From Gracilibacillus ureilyticus (lineage in GTDB: Bacteria > Bacillota > Bacilli > Bacillales > Amphibacillaceae), in NCBI RefSeq assembly GCF_900111195.1, contig NZ_FOGL01000010.1, forward strand, positions 69,745 to 133,744: a stretch of DNA of 64,000 nucleotides. Direction: 5' to 3'. Positions within the stretch are counted from its first letter, which is position 1; each line of letters begins with the position of its first letter. The position numbers and the translations under genes are program-made. The notes beneath the pieces were generated by a model. That model searched no databases. It had not been told where the DNA came from and saw nothing but the letters and a program-made list of their open reading frames with translations. Shown here in pieces: positions 22,846 to 33,617 of the stretch.

Positions 22846-23100
22846 CTATTTCCCTTCAACAAAATCGGCTAAAGCCGCTAATGCCTCTTCATCATCTGGT
22901 CCATCAGCAATTAATTTAATCTCATTCCCTTTCGCTAAAGCCAGACTCATTAAGCCCATAATGCTTTTTGCATTGATTCTCTTCTCGTCCTTTTCAATAA
23001 ATATCTCTGATGAATAACTATTAGCTTTTTGAACAAATTGAGCTGCAGGGCGTGCCTGCAAACCCGGTTCTACACCAATCGTCACATTTCTCTCAACCAT
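22846..23100 (-). CDS. crh: Catabolite repression HPr-like protein Crh
   Basis: An 84-residue HPr homologue. Position 15 is Gln (GLQARPA) where HPr has the PTS-phosphorylated His, while Ser46 (NAKSIMGLMSLAL), the HprK site, is kept. This combination defines Crh, a CcpA cofactor unable to take part in sugar transport. ATG at 23100 is chosen (AAAGGGG upstream); an extended reading adds eleven residues. As in B. subtilis it lies after whiA, but here a terminator separates them. Confidence 0.95.
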   Translation of the reverse strand: MVERNVTIGVEPGLQARPAAQFVQKANSYSSEIFIEKDEKRINAKSIMGLMSLALAKGNEIKLIADGPDDEEALAALADFVEGK

Positions 23101-23255
23101 ATATATAGCCCCTTTCTTTGTAAGCGTTACCATACTAATAATACTATACTATTTCCCGTTTTATTACCATTAAAATATTTCATTTTTATTAAATCCATTT
23201 ACGTGACTATCTCACTATATAATTAATCGATCAAAGTCTACTCGGCTCAGATATG

Positions 23256-23290
23256 AAAAAAATCCTCGAAGAAAGGAATTCTCCGAGGAA
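23256..23290 (-). terminator. Terminator of the rapZ-glmR-whiA unit
   Basis: On the minus strand TCCTCGGAGAA pairs with TTCTTCGAGGA (one G-U), followed by seven T. crh is therefore likely transcribed mainly from its own promoter. Confidence 0.82.
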
Positions 23291-23302
23291 TTTATAGTAT
23301 GG

Positions 23303-24253
23303 TTAATTATTGGTGATAGTATTTTCTTTTCGTAATTGGTCAGCAAACTGGTCAATTTTCTTCAGTCGATGATTTATTCCTGATTTACTAATTTTACTGC
23401 CTGATACCATTTCACCTAATTCCTTAAGTGAAACATCCTGGTGCTCCATCCTTAGTATGGCAATCTCCCGTAATTTATCAGGCAATGCTTCTAAGCCTGC
23501 CGTATTTTCGATATAACGTATGTTTTCGACTTGCCTGAACGCTGCACCGATTGTTTTATTCAGATTAGCTGTCTCACAATTCACTAACCTGTTAACAGAA
23601 TTCCTCATATCTCTTACAATCCGTACATCCTCAAACTTAAACAAAGCCTGGTGTGCACCAATGTAATTTAAAAATTCGGTAATTTTTTCAGCTTCTTTAA
23701 TATAAGTGATATACCCTCTTTTCCGCTCCAGAATACGGGCATGAAGATTATATTCATTTAACAAGTCACATAGCGCCTGATTATGTTCTTCATAAAAATT
23801 GTATATTTCCAGGTGATAGGAAGATGTCTCCGGATTATTTACAGAACCACCTGCTAAAAAAGCACCTCTTAAGTATGCTCTGCGGCAGCACTCTTTGTCT
23901 TTATATTTACTGGAAATAGACCGGACAAATTGATACGGTTCATTTAAAATCTCCATATCAACAAGCATATCCTTTACTCCTTCATTCATCCGGACAATGT
24001 ATACATTATTTTTTTTCAGTTTCATTTTTTTTCGGACAAGTAATTCGACTGGTAAACCGTACAATCCTTTAATTAAAGTATAAATACGGCGAGCAATCGC
24101 AGCATTCTCTGTCTGAACATCCAGCGAATAATGCAACCGCGAAAAAGAGACAGCACCATTCATTCGGATCAGTGCAGCTAATTCTGCACGGTTACAGCAT
24201 GAATCATTTTCTATCTTCGTTAATTCTTTTTTGATTTCTGATGCAAATGACAA
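23303..24253 (-). CDS. whiA: DNA-binding protein WhiA
   Basis: A 316-residue protein. It has an N-terminal WhiA/LAGLIDADG-like fold ([37 protein letters not shown]) and a C-terminal helix-turn-helix ([19 protein letters not shown], then [11 protein letters not shown]). In Firmicutes WhiA affects cell division and chromosome segregation. It follows glmR after 25 bp, in the conserved rapZ-glmR-whiA order. Confidence 0.95.
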   Translation of the reverse strand: MSFASEIKKELTKIENDSCCNRAELAALIRMNGAVSFSRLHYSLDVQTENAAIARRIYTLIKGLYGLPVELLVRKKMKLKKNNVYIVRMNEGVKDMLVDMEILNEPYQFVRSISSKYKDKECCRRAYLRGAFLAGGSVNNPETSSYHLEIYNFYEEHNQALCDLLNEYNLHARILERKRGYITYIKEAEKITEFLNYIGAHQALFKFEDVRIVRDMRNSVNRLVNCETANLNKTIGAAFRQVENIRYIENTAGLEALPDKLREIAILRMEHQDVSLKELGEMVSGSKISKSGINHRLKKIDQFADQLRKENTITNN

Positions 24254-24278
24254 CTTTTCTCTTCCCCCTTATTTGCCC

Positions 24279-25232
24279 CTACAATAAAGAAACGAGAAGA
24301 TTGGCAATTTTTTCTGTGTCATGCCTTAATGAATTATTTTTCACTTTTACAATATCTTCTTCAATTATTTCCAATCCTATGCCTTGAAGACGTTCAAAAT
24401 CATACTTCACTGGCTCTGCCTGTTCTTCTGCATAGACTAATTTCATATTAGGGTCGATTTCTTTATTATGGACGATCACTGACTGAATACAGCCCGGTCC
24501 AATATGGTCTGTAATTGCCTGTACATGATCAGCAACCGTATAACCATTTGTTTCTCCAACTTGCGTCATTACATTACAAACATAAATAACGTCTGCTTTC
24601 GTATCTTTTAATGCTTCTCCAATTTGCGGAACAATCAGATTTGGTAAAATACTTGTATAAAGACTTCCTGGCGCAATGACAATCATGTCAGCATCATGTA
24701 TTGCATCTACCGCTTCAGGCAGCGGCAGGACTGGATTTGGCTGCAAAAAGACACGTCTTATTTTCTTTTTTGCTTTCGGGATGTTTGACTCACCTGTAAC
24801 AATTGTGCCATCTTCATATTCAGCGTGTAAAAACATACTCTGGTTTGCAATCGGATAAATGTTGCCTTTAACATTCAACACACGTGATATTTCTTTTATC
24901 CCTGTATAAAAGTCACCGGTAACAGAAGTCATTGCAGCTAACAAAAGATTTCCCATTGAGTGACCAGATAACCCGTTGCCTTTCGTAAAACGATGCTGAA
25001 ACAGATTCATTAACATTGGCTCCACATCAGAAAGTGCAGCAATAACATTCCGAATATCTCCAGGGGCAGGAATCTCCATTTCAGTACGAAGTCTCCCTGA
25101 ACTCCCCCCGTCATCTGCAACTGTTACAATTGCTGATAAATCGATATCATGCTTTTTTAACCCTCGCAGCAGAACTGGCATGCCTGTGCCTCCACCAATT
25201 ACTACTACTTTTTTTATGTCTGGTTGTGTCAT
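24279..25232 (-). CDS. glmR: GlmR/YvcK, gluconeogenesis and cell-wall factor
   Basis: A 317-residue protein of the CofD/YvcK family. It starts KKVVVIGGGTGMPVLLRGL, a Rossmann-like nucleotide-binding motif, and contains VADDGGSSGRLR, GDIRNVIAAL, GHSMGNLLLAAM and IAPGSLYTSILPNL. Known: it binds UDP-sugars and stimulates GlmS, supporting peptidoglycan precursor supply on gluconeogenic carbon. It starts five bases after rapZ ends, so the two are co-transcribed. Confidence 0.94.
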   Translation of the reverse strand: MTQPDIKKVVVIGGGTGMPVLLRGLKKHDIDLSAIVTVADDGGSSGRLRTEMEIPAPGDIRNVIAALSDVEPMLMNLFQHRFTKGNGLSGHSMGNLLLAAMTSVTGDFYTGIKEISRVLNVKGNIYPIANQSMFLHAEYEDGTIVTGESNIPKAKKKIRRVFLQPNPVLPLPEAVDAIHDADMIVIAPGSLYTSILPNLIVPQIGEALKDTKADVIYVCNVMTQVGETNGYTVADHVQAITDHIGPGCIQSVIVHNKEIDPNMKLVYAEEQAEPVKYDFERLQGIGLEIIEEDIVKVKNNSLRHDTEKIANLLVSLL

Positions 25233-25237
25233 AATGT

Positions 25238-26119
25238 TTATCCCTTTCGCTTGTCAATATCACGGTGACTGACATGTGTCACATAGTTTTTTTGGAAATA
25301 CTTCGCTAAATATTCTGCAATAGCTACAGATCGGTGCTGTCCGCCAGTACATCCGATAGCAATTACGAGCTGGCTTTTTCCTTCTCTTTTATATTGTGGC
25401 AGCATAAATTGCAATAAATCAATCGTTTTTTCCAAAAACACTTTCGTATCCGACCATTTGAAAACATAGGAAGACACCTCTGTATTTAAACCTGTTAAAG
25501 GTCGCATATGTTCAACGTAATGCGGATTTGGGAGGAAACGAACATCAAAGACGAGATCTGCATCTATCGGCAAACCATATTTAAAGCCAAAAGAAAGGGT
25601 ATGAATCGAAAATATCTCCTGTTCCTTTTCGCTGTATCTTTGAACAATTTTTTCTCTTAATTGTTTTGGTTTAAGATTGGATGTATCAATAAAATGCTGG
25701 GCACGCCCTCTTAGTTCATCAAGAATCATTCTTTCTGCATGTATACCTTCTAAAGGAAGTCCGTTTTGAGCAAGCGGATGAGAACGCCTTGTTTCCTTAT
25801 AACGGGAGACCAGTACCTGATCACTTGCATCAAGGAAAAGTATATGCTCTTCCAGCCAGTTTTCCTGACCTAACTGATCCAGCGCCTCAAATAACGAATC
25901 AAAGAACTCCCGGCCTCTTAAGTCCATAACGAGCGCAACTTTTTGGATATTGTTCGTTGCATCACGCATTAACTCTAAAAATTTAGGCAACAAAGCCGGG
26001 GGAAGATTATCCACACAATAATACCCTAAATCTTCAAAACTCTGTACAGCCACCGTTTTTCCGGCACCTGACATACCTGTTATTATCACTAACTTTGTTT
26101 CATCTGAAGGTGTCCCCAT
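25238..26119 (-). CDS. rapZ: RNase adapter/nucleotide-binding protein RapZ (YvcJ)
   Basis: A 293-residue protein. The P-loop GMSGAGKT lies at residues 15-22, followed by [36 protein letters not shown] and a C-terminal domain with [11 protein letters not shown] and [18 protein letters not shown] at 26119 is chosen (GGGAGG upstream and family-like start); the 37-codon extension would run back to the promoter. Known: RapZ proteins bind and hydrolyse nucleotides; in Bacillus YvcJ affects competence, in E. coli GlmZ decay. It is the first gene of rapZ-glmR-whiA. Confidence 0.95.
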   Translation of the reverse strand: MGTPSDETKLVIITGMSGAGKTVAVQSFEDLGYYCVDNLPPALLPKFLELMRDATNNIQKVALVMDLRGREFFDSLFEALDQLGQENWLEEHILFLDASDQVLVSRYKETRRSHPLAQNGLPLEGIHAERMILDELRGRAQHFIDTSNLKPKQLREKIVQRYSEKEQEIFSIHTLSFGFKYGLPIDADLVFDVRFLPNPHYVEHMRPLTGLNTEVSSYVFKWSDTKVFLEKTIDLLQFMLPQYKREGKSQLVIAIGCTGGQHRSVAIAEYLAKYFQKNYVTHVSHRDIDKRKG

Positions 26120-26201
26120 AACGTATACCTCCCTTATTAAACTTTCCTTAATATAATTTTTTATATTAACCGTACGTAACACTTTGTGGTTCCAACTATC
26201 T

Positions 26202-26230
26202 ATTATACACCGAGAATCAAGGAAGGACAA
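26202..26230 (-). promoter_or_regulatory. rapZ-glmR-whiA promoter
   Basis: Minus strand TTGTCC (26230-26225), a 17-bp spacer and TATAAT (26207-26202), 83 bp before the rapZ start. Confidence 0.75.
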
Positions 26231-26231
26231 A

Positions 26232-26265
26232 ACAAAAAAATTGGCATAGGTTTGGTAGCCTATGC
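26232..26265 (-). terminator. Terminator of trxB
   Basis: A perfect 8-bp stem GGCATAGG/CCTATGCC with a 7-nt loop; the minus strand then reads AATTTTTTTGTTTTG. It overlaps the start of the rapZ promoter region. Bases 26266-26391 hold no other feature I can see. Confidence 0.82.
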
Positions 26266-26391
26266 CGTCAAGTTCTATTTATTAAAAAAGGGGGTCAATT
26301 AGTTAAGTACATTGTATCGCATTTATATTTCATCCGTGTTACAGTGGCGTTAATTTCTTTTTACGGTAAGATTGCTAAATGATGACAATAA

Positions 26392-27366
<975 letters not shown>

Positions 27367-27428
27367 CTATCAGTTGTATAATCATTATCTAACGCCTATC
27401 GAAAAAGGTCTAATATTCTGCTCATATA

Positions 27429-28454
27429 TTAGATAAGATTATCGCGTTTCCATGGTCTCGATTGCTTTGCTAATATATGATGTTCTTTGCATCCTTCAGA
27501 CCAGACTGATTCCGCTTTTTCTTCATTTCCGGTAAAATAATAACAGGTACTGAACCATCTATAATAAGAAGGATGGCCCTTTAACTTCGATTTATGCAAT
27601 AACTTAAAACGATTTAACGCTTCTTCATATAAGCCAATCTGTGTAAAAGTTGTTGCAAGTCTCAATTTCTGCTGTTCATGAATAGGAAAAATATTTTGGA
27701 GCATTGTTAACATATGGTCGAATTTTTCCTGATTATTTGTGTAATAATAGAAAATAGCTAAGTTCATGTAACTGGTCAACGTCTCTGGATGTTCCAGTAC
27801 ATATTTTTCTTCTAACTCAATTGCTTCCGTCCGTTCTCCCGCAAAAAACAATGCGTAATGATATTCATGACGCGCCTGGGAAAATTCCGGAAATAATGTG
27901 ATCATCTCTTCCAGCAGTGCAATTGCTTCTTGCCACTCTTCTCTCTCCAAATGATAAAACACGGTTTCCTGATAAATAAGTACATCATCTTCCTCTTCAA
28001 GAGCCCAGTCATCATCTTCCTCTTCGTCCTCTTCAAAGTCTAAAACGCTTAATAATCCGACAGCTTCTTCAGCAAATTCACCCTCTGGTGCTTTTTCCAA
28101 ATATAATTCTGCATACTTAACCGCATCTTGTAACAGACCAAGGTGTGCATAGTTATTTGAAATTAAATAATAACAATCAATATATTCATCACCATATTTA
28201 GTTAGAACTTTTGTTAATAACTGATTTGCCTTGTAATATGAACCGATTTCAGTATATACAATAGACATCTGACACTGGTATAAAGGATGGTCAGGTTTCT
28301 CTGATAAAGCCTTAGCAAACCATTTGAGTGACAACTCGAATTTCTGCTTCTGATATGCTTCTACACCTTTTGTGAAATAGAATTCCCCGTCTGGTATAAA
28401 AGGTATTAACTTTTTGTCTGATTGATCTGGTTTTGGCACGCTGTATTTACCCAT
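27429..28454 (-). CDS. TPR-repeat protein, YvcD-like
   Basis: A 341-residue soluble protein with tetratricopeptide-like helical repeats (ALSEKPDHPLYQCQMSIVY, ELYLEKAPEGEFAEEAVGL, ALLEEMITLFPEFSQARHE, KYVLEHPETLTSYMNLAIF). A very acidic stretch (residues ~145-165) lies between two repeat blocks. B. subtilis has a TPR protein at this position before trxB. It probably mediates protein contacts; the partner is unknown. The gap to trxB is 77 bp. Confidence 0.8.
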   Translation of the reverse strand: MGKYSVPKPDQSDKKLIPFIPDGEFYFTKGVEAYQKQKFELSLKWFAKALSEKPDHPLYQCQMSIVYTEIGSYYKANQLLTKVLTKYGDEYIDCYYLISNNYAHLGLLQDAVKYAELYLEKAPEGEFAEEAVGLLSVLDFEEDEEEDDDWALEEEDDVLIYQETVFYHLEREEWQEAIALLEEMITLFPEFSQARHEYHYALFFAGERTEAIELEEKYVLEHPETLTSYMNLAIFYYYTNNQEKFDHMLTMLQNIFPIHEQQKLRLATTFTQIGLYEEALNRFKLLHKSKLKGHPSYYRWFSTCYYFTGNEEKAESVWSEGCKEHHILAKQSRPWKRDNLI

Positions 28455-28699
28455 CCTTTCTTTTTCTAAAAGTGTTATATATATTCGCTTTAACGATAAC
28501 TTTTAAAAAGATTCGACTTATGCATTATAACACATATATCCATACAAAATTAGTTCTAATACAGCATTGTAGCAATTTTCCTGCTTAAAAGCAATCGTAT
28601 AACAAACTTTACTGCTGCTCATCACGGCAAATGACTGTTATACCCATACTGATCAAAAGTTACACAATATGTTAAAATATAAGACGGGAGGGATTACAG

Positions 28700-29608
28700 A
28701 TGAATATTGCTATAATTGGAGCAGGCGCATTGGGGACATATTTTGGTGCAAGGTGGATGGAAGCTGGCGCCAACGTAACCTTTGTTGTCAGAGAGAAACG
28801 TAAAAAACAGATAGAGGAAAATGGTTTATATGTTAGAAGCTTATGTGGGGACACAACAATCAATGACCCTAAAATCACTGCAGATCCATCATCGGTGAAA
28901 AACATTGATATTATCGTTCTTGCCGTTAAAGGCTACCATCTGGAAAGTGTTCTGCCAACATTGGAAAAGATGACTGGGGAAAATACATACATTTTACCTA
29001 TATTAAACGGGCTGGCACATTATGATTTGTTAATCCGCTGCTTTGGAAAGGATAAAGTACTCGGCGGTCTGGCAAATATTATTGCTACACTAAATGAGAA
29101 AGGTCATGTCGAACATACAAGTAAATTGCATGAAATCCGTTTTGGTGCACTTGCTTCTTCCCAACAGCAAATCTGCGAACGTTTAGCTGAACTTTCGAAT
29201 AGAAGCAATATGGATGCCAAACATAGTAAAAAAATAAAAACAGATTTGTGGTATAAATATATGTTTATTACAGCTTTTTCCGGCATTACAGCAGCTGCTG
29301 ACGTATCAATCGGAAAGGTCAGACAACATCCTGCAACAATGGAAATTGTGAAAGGATTATTACAAGAGATGCACTCAATCGCCCGTGCAGAGGATGATGT
29401 GCTAGAAGAAAAACATCTTGAGCGTGCAATCGAAACAATGATGAATTTACATGATAATGCCACTTCATCTATGCATCAGGATTTACGAAAAGGATTGGCA
29501 ATCGAGCTGGAACATTTGCATGGATATGCATTAGGTCTTGCGGAAATACATGAAATGGATGTTCCTTTTTTAAAAACGATATATGGTATTGTAAAAGCAA
29601 AAAGCTGA
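28700..29608 (+). CDS. 2-dehydropantoate 2-reductase family protein
   Basis: A 302-residue ApbA/PanE-type protein: N-terminal NADP motif IAIIGAGALGTYFGARW, then VLAVKGYHLESVLP with the conserved Lys, ILPILNGLAH and the C-terminal helical domain with KTDLWYKYMFITAFSGITAA. The family reduces ketopantoate to pantoate for coenzyme A synthesis, but Bacilli often have several paralogues, so the true substrate is uncertain. GGGAGG precedes the start. It is a single plus-strand gene converging on yvoF. Confidence 0.82.
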   Translation: MNIAIIGAGALGTYFGARWMEAGANVTFVVREKRKKQIEENGLYVRSLCGDTTINDPKITADPSSVKNIDIIVLAVKGYHLESVLPTLEKMTGENTYILPILNGLAHYDLLIRCFGKDKVLGGLANIIATLNEKGHVEHTSKLHEIRFGALASSQQQICERLAELSNRSNMDAKHSKKIKTDLWYKYMFITAFSGITAAADVSIGKVRQHPATMEIVKGLLQEMHSIARAEDDVLEEKHLERAIETMMNLHDNATSSMHQDLRKGLAIELEHLHGYALGLAEIHEMDVPFLKTIYGIVKAKS

Positions 29609-29639
29609 TGATTTTAAGAAATTCATCAGCTCCGTTTTT
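29603..29639 (+). terminator. Terminator overlapping two convergent stop codons
   Basis: AGCTGATGA pairs with TCATCAGCT (11-nt loop), followed by CCGTTTTT. It contains the stop of the ketopantoate reductase-like gene (29608) and the stop of yvoF (29626), an economical convergent arrangement. Confidence 0.65.
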
Positions 29640-30159
29640 GCAAAAAGAGATCTTCATTTATTCTTTTTTGCATTTCTTCTTTTGTAAAGATAACTTTCAT
29701 CGGATTCCCGCCTACAAATGTACCTGCCTCCACATCCTTATGTACAACAGTCCCGGCCGATACGATAGCTCCATCCCCGATGGAAACCCCTGGGAGAATG
29801 GTGCTGTTGGCGCCAATCATTACTTCATTACCGATATGAACGGCACCTAAGCGATATTCTTTAATTAAATATTCATGTGCTAATATAGTAGTATTGTAGC
29901 CAATTACACTATTTCTGCCAACCTGAATTTTCTCAGGAAACATAATATCCAGCATAACCATTAGTGCAAAAGCCGTCTGTTCACCGACTTCCATCCGCAA
30001 AAATGTTCGATACAGCCAGTTTTTTATCTTTAGAAATGGGGTGTATCTGGCCAGCTGAATGACAATGAAATTTTTGACCACTTTCCAGAATGGTACCGTT
30101 TTGTACACGTGCCATAATGAATTAGCCCCATTTACTCTATAACGGTCTGTCTTACGCAT
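29626..30159 (-). CDS. yvoF: Left-handed beta-helix acyltransferase YvoF
   Basis: A 177-residue protein with hexapeptide repeats (VGRNSVIGYNTTILAHEYLI, VHIGNEVMIGANSTILPGV, IGDGAIVSAGTVVHKDVEAG), ending GGNPMKVIF as in maltose/galactoside O-acetyltransferases. The N-terminal ~60 residues are basic and aromatic. The acceptor is unknown. It starts at the ppaX stop, so it is coupled to ppaX, as in the B. subtilis hprK-lgt-ppaX-yvoF order. Confidence 0.87.
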   Translation of the reverse strand: MRKTDRYRVNGANSLWHVYKTVPFWKVVKNFIVIQLARYTPFLKIKNWLYRTFLRMEVGEQTAFALMVMLDIMFPEKIQVGRNSVIGYNTTILAHEYLIKEYRLGAVHIGNEVMIGANSTILPGVSIGDGAIVSAGTVVHKDVEAGTFVGGNPMKVIFTKEEMQKRINEDLFLQKRS

Positions 30160-30800
30160 TATTCTGCTCCAACAATTTTCAGCAGATCACTCATCTGTTC
30201 CAACATAAAGTGGGGGTCATGCGCTTCTAAAATCTCACGTCCTTTAATTGTCCACGCAACACCTGCTGTTTGAACACCAGCATTATGGCCTGCCTCGATG
30301 TCATGATAATTATCTCCTACCATTAACGTTGTCATCGGGTTAGCATGTAATTTTTCGATTGCTGTTAATATTGGCTCTGGATGCGGCTTTGCATTTTCTA
30401 CATCATCTAAGCCAATTAACACCTCAAACATATCAGCCATCCCTGTAATTTCAAGTCCAAGTTTTGCTGTATCCGATAATTTTGTTGTAACAATTCCTAA
30501 CTGGAAGCCAGCATCTTTTAATTTTTTTACCGTTTCGACAACTGTCGGATATGCTTTTACATATTTTTCATGGTTGGCATAATTATGCTCTCTGTATGTT
30601 TTCATCATTTCCTCGACACTGTCCGGATTTACTTTCTGCAGGCTGTCTACAAGTGGCGGTCCAATAAAATCAATGATCTCTTCCCTCGTATATGGTCTGT
30701 CACCAAACTTTCCGACAGTGTGTGTAAATGATGCAATAATCAGTTCGTTTGTATCAATTAACGTTCCATCTAAATCAAATAATATCGTTTCTATTTTCAT
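30159..30800 (-). CDS. ppaX: Pyrophosphatase PpaX
   Basis: A 213-residue haloacid dehalogenase-superfamily enzyme: FDLDGTLIDTNE (nucleophile Asp9, Asp11), IVTTKLSDTA (motif II), KPHPEPI (motif III) and VGDNYHDIEAGHNAGV (motif IV). Known: PpaX hydrolyses the pyrophosphate formed when HprK/P dephosphorylates HPr(Ser-P) by phosphorolysis, which fits the nearby hprK. ATG at 30800 is chosen (GGAGG upstream); the longer reading adds fourteen residues. Confidence 0.93.
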   Translation of the reverse strand: MKIETILFDLDGTLIDTNELIIASFTHTVGKFGDRPYTREEIIDFIGPPLVDSLQKVNPDSVEEMMKTYREHNYANHEKYVKAYPTVVETVKKLKDAGFQLGIVTTKLSDTAKLGLEITGMADMFEVLIGLDDVENAKPHPEPILTAIEKLHANPMTTLMVGDNYHDIEAGHNAGVQTAGVAWTIKGREILEAHDPHFMLEQMSDLLKIVGAE

Positions 30801-30863
30801 TTTTGTATCCTCCAGAATATTTTGGGCCATCTTGGTTTCCAATACATCTTAACATGGAAAAGG

Positions 30864-30888
30864 GGCTTTTGCTATCAGCGCAAAAGCC
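30864..30888 (-). terminator. Hairpin between lgt and ppaX
   Basis: GGCTTTTGC pairs with GCAAAAGCC across a 7-nt loop; the minus strand then reads CCTTTTCC. A weak intrinsic terminator or attenuator inside the hprK operon. Confidence 0.5.
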
Positions 30889-30898
30889 TTCACCTTTC

Positions 30899-31735
30899 TT
30901 ATTTTTTTACAATCTTCTTTCCTTGATACGTTTTATCTGCTAAGCCTTTTTTTCTTCTGTAAATAATGAGGCTCACAGCTAAAACAACTAAAATGATGGA
31001 AAGGATCTGTGCAGTTCTTAACGGACCGACAATATATAAACTGTCTGTTCGCATACCTTCGATAAAGTAGCGTCCAACTGAATAATAAATCACATATGTT
31101 AAGAACATTTCTCCACGGTGCAATGGATATTTTCTTAAAATGAGCAGGATAATAAATCCGATAATGTTCCAAACAGACTCGTATAAGAAAGTTGGATGAT
31201 ACATCGTTCCATCAATACACATCTGGTTCATAATAAAATCGGGTAAGTATTGGTGAAAATTATTATATGTAGTTTCCGAGATAGAACCACCGTGAGCTTC
31301 CTGGTTCATGAAATTTCCCCAGCGCCCGATTGCCTGTCCCAAAATCAGACTTGGTGCTAAAATATCAGCAATCTGCCAGAAAGATAATTTACGCACTCTT
31401 GTGTAAATAACCGCAGTAATAACGGCACCGATTAACGCACCATGGATGGCTATACCACCTTCCCAAACTGCGAATACTTTCCACCATGGTCCCCCTGCAT
31501 ATCTTTCCCACTCAAAAGTTACATAATAAATTCTGGCTGCCAAGATCGAAATAGGAATCGCATAAATAACTAAGTCTACAATATAGTCTTTTTTTACACC
31601 TAAACGATCTGCTTCTCTTGTTGCCACCCACAAACCTAAAAATGCGCCTGTTGCAATGATCACACCATACCAGTAGATTGGTAGTGAACCAATCCACAGA
31701 AATACGGGGTCAAGTGCGGGTGCTTCACATGCCAA
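30899..31735 (-). CDS. lgt: Prolipoprotein diacylglyceryl transferase
   Basis: A 278-residue membrane enzyme with about seven hydrophobic segments. The signature [14 protein letters not shown] lies at ~143-156, with upstream HGALIGA and [16 protein letters not shown]. It transfers diacylglycerol to the lipobox Cys of prolipoproteins. The start is TTG at 31735, with GGAGGAG about nine bases upstream; a nearby ATG is out of frame. It follows hprK after 33 bp. Confidence 0.95.
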   Translation of the reverse strand: MACEAPALDPVFLWIGSLPIYWYGVIIATGAFLGLWVATREADRLGVKKDYIVDLVIYAIPISILAARIYYVTFEWERYAGGPWWKVFAVWEGGIAIHGALIGAVITAVIYTRVRKLSFWQIADILAPSLILGQAIGRWGNFMNQEAHGGSISETTYNNFHQYLPDFIMNQMCIDGTMYHPTFLYESVWNIIGFIILLILRKYPLHRGEMFLTYVIYYSVGRYFIEGMRTDSLYIVGPLRTAQILSIILVVLAVSLIIYRRKKGLADKTYQGKKIVKK

Positions 31736-31768
31736 ATTCCATCTCCTCCGTTCTCCTGTATAAAATTT

Positions 31769-32719
31769 CTAATCTAAGTCAAATTCTTCTTCTTCTCGTT
31801 CTCCATGCTGGATCATTTTAGATAGTCTTTGAGAAAATTCTTCTGCTGCATTGACACCCATCCGTTTCAAACGGAAATTCATTGCAGCCACTTCAATAAT
31901 AACAGCTAAGTTACGTCCTGGTCGAACAGGAAGTGTTATCTTCGGTATTTTCACATCAATAACAGGCATTGTCTCTTCCTCGAGACCTAAACGGTCATAC
32001 TGTTTCTTTTGATCCCATATTTCCAGGTTGATAACAAGAGAGATTCGTTTATGGGAACGTACGGATCCCGCTCCAAACAGTGTCATCACATTAATAATTC
32101 CTAATCCTCTAATTTCAAGAAGATGCTCAATTAGTGGTGGAGATGATCCAATCAGCCTATCATAATCTTCCTGTCTAATCTCCACACTGTCATCAGCAAC
32201 AAGACGGTGTCCTCTCTTCACTAATTCCAGTGCTGTTTCACTCTTACCAACCCCACTTTGCCCTGTAATCAATACACCGATGCCATAAATATCGACAAGT
32301 ACACCATGAACTGCAGTAAATGGCGCAAATTTTGCTTCAAGGAAATTTGTAATCCTGCTGATGACACGGGTCGTTTTAAATGGTGAACGCATTAGCGGAA
32401 CACCGGAGTTTTCACATGCTTCCACAAGTTCTTCGGGCACGTCCATATCGCGGGTCACGACGATACCTGGTGTAATATCTGTACACAGTTTATAAGAACG
32501 GTCTCTCTTTTCCTCTTTTGTTAATTCTGAGAAATAGGAAAGTTCTGTTTTCCCGAGAAGTTGCAGGCGGTCTTTTGGATAGTATTTAAAATAACCTGTC
32601 AATTCTATACCTGGACGAGAAACTTCACTCATAAAGATTTCCCGGTGAACACCTTCATTACCTGCGATCAGCTCAAGTTTAAATCGATTCAGTAAGTCTT
32701 GAGTACGAACTTTTGCCAT
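31769..32719 (-). CDS. hprK: HPr kinase/phosphorylase
   Basis: A 316-residue bifunctional enzyme. The P-loop GQSGVGKSE lies at 153-161, with His/Asp residues nearby ([19 protein letters not shown]), and the HprK signature [15 protein letters not shown] about 50 residues later. It phosphorylates HPr and Crh on Ser46 in response to fructose-1,6-bisphosphate and reverses this by phosphorolysis. Length is normal. It heads hprK-lgt-ppaX-yvoF. Confidence 0.96.
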   Translation of the reverse strand: MAKVRTQDLLNRFKLELIAGNEGVHREIFMSEVSRPGIELTGYFKYYPKDRLQLLGKTELSYFSELTKEEKRDRSYKLCTDITPGIVVTRDMDVPEELVEACENSGVPLMRSPFKTTRVISRITNFLEAKFAPFTAVHGVLVDIYGIGVLITGQSGVGKSETALELVKRGHRLVADDSVEIRQEDYDRLIGSSPPLIEHLLEIRGLGIINVMTLFGAGSVRSHKRISLVINLEIWDQKKQYDRLGLEEETMPVIDVKIPKITLPVRPGRNLAVIIEVAAMNFRLKRMGVNAAEEFSQRLSKMIQHGEREEEEFDLD

Positions 32720-32785
32720 TTTTTTAGCCCCCAGTCGAAAATCAGGATTATTGTCTGTTTTTTGATAATCTTAACAATCATTTCT

Positions 32786-32794
32786 ATTGTAGCA
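32786..32794 (-). promoter_or_regulatory. Extended -10 promoter of hprK
   Basis: Minus strand TGC-TACAAT (32794-32786), an extended -10 with no clear -35 (ATACGA at 17 bp), about 65 bp before hprK. Confidence 0.45.
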
Positions 32795-32941
32795 CTTTTT
32801 TGTGAAATTCGTATAGCTTTCTTTCTGTTTTAAGAGCAAATACAAAAGACTCTGGGACACAAGCATAATATTTATAATAAAATCCGAACGATGACGTGAA
32901 TTCTGTATATAGTTCATTGCTCGGAACCCTATTTTGCAATT

Positions 32942-33578
32942 TTAATACACATAATATGGATTATGCTAAATAAAATGATATTATGTTATGTGCTATACTG
33001 CCGCTTCGTCCGGCCACTCAGCTTTCACCCAAGGGCAGAAGTGCAACCTCTACTCAAGGGATTACCCCTTGAGGAGTGTTTTCTATGCCGTGGGCACGAC
33101 TTCAGCTAACTTTGGAAAGAAGATCTTTCCAAAGTTAGCTGAAGCTCGCGCTGTTCCCACATGAGTCTCTGTGGCCGGCCACCGATTTGGTGTTATTCCA
33201 CAATGGTTGTGACAAAATAACTGTTTGAATCACTCAGTGAAGATTTTTGATAGCCTATTTTGGGTAAACATACGTTAAAATAAAAATTCTCATGAACAAT
33301 TCAAGTATATAATGTTCAAGAGAATTTTATTATGTTTCTATTATTACAATATCCTATGATAATGCTAGAATAATACTTCAGCGTAGGCCGATTGCGCAGA
33401 CTCCTGCGGGACAGGACGAGCTGAAGATCCACTTGGTGAAGCGGGTTTCTTCAGCAAGTTAGCTGAAGCCGGCCCCGCGGAAAGCGAAGCAATCGGCCGA
33501 AGCGCTATCCTTGCATACTAAAAATATCAAGGTGACTCTATTCAACTTAATGCACATAATCCATATTATTTGTATTAA
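32942..33578. repeat. Repeated palindromic intergenic element, copy R2
   Basis: This 637-bp non-coding block has terminal inverted repeats matching at 23 of 24 bases (32942-32965 against 33555-33578). It shares with R1 the strings TTTCACCCAAGGGCA, GTGTTTTCTATGCCGTGGGC, GGCGTAGGCC-like TTCAGCGTAGGCC and CTGAAGATCCACTTGGTGAA in the same order. The left arm has a long hairpin, CTTTGGAAAG/CTTTCCAAAG extended by TTCAGCTAA/TTAGCTGAA. It fills most of the hprK-yvlD gap. The flanks 32795-32941 and 33579-33617 show only a GTGGGACATAG motif resembling the start of R3. Confidence 0.8.
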
Positions 33579-33617
33579 TCTTTTTCTAAGATTATGATCG
33601 CTATGTCCCACCCTCAT

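Noticed and set aside
22846-23133. Second ptsH gene
   Set aside because: Position 15 is Gln, not His, so it cannot accept phosphate from enzyme I; it is Crh.
33201-33350. Centre of R2 as a tRNA-like or riboswitch structure
   Set aside because: No cloverleaf, T-arm consensus or known riboswitch core could be drawn; only simple hairpins are present.
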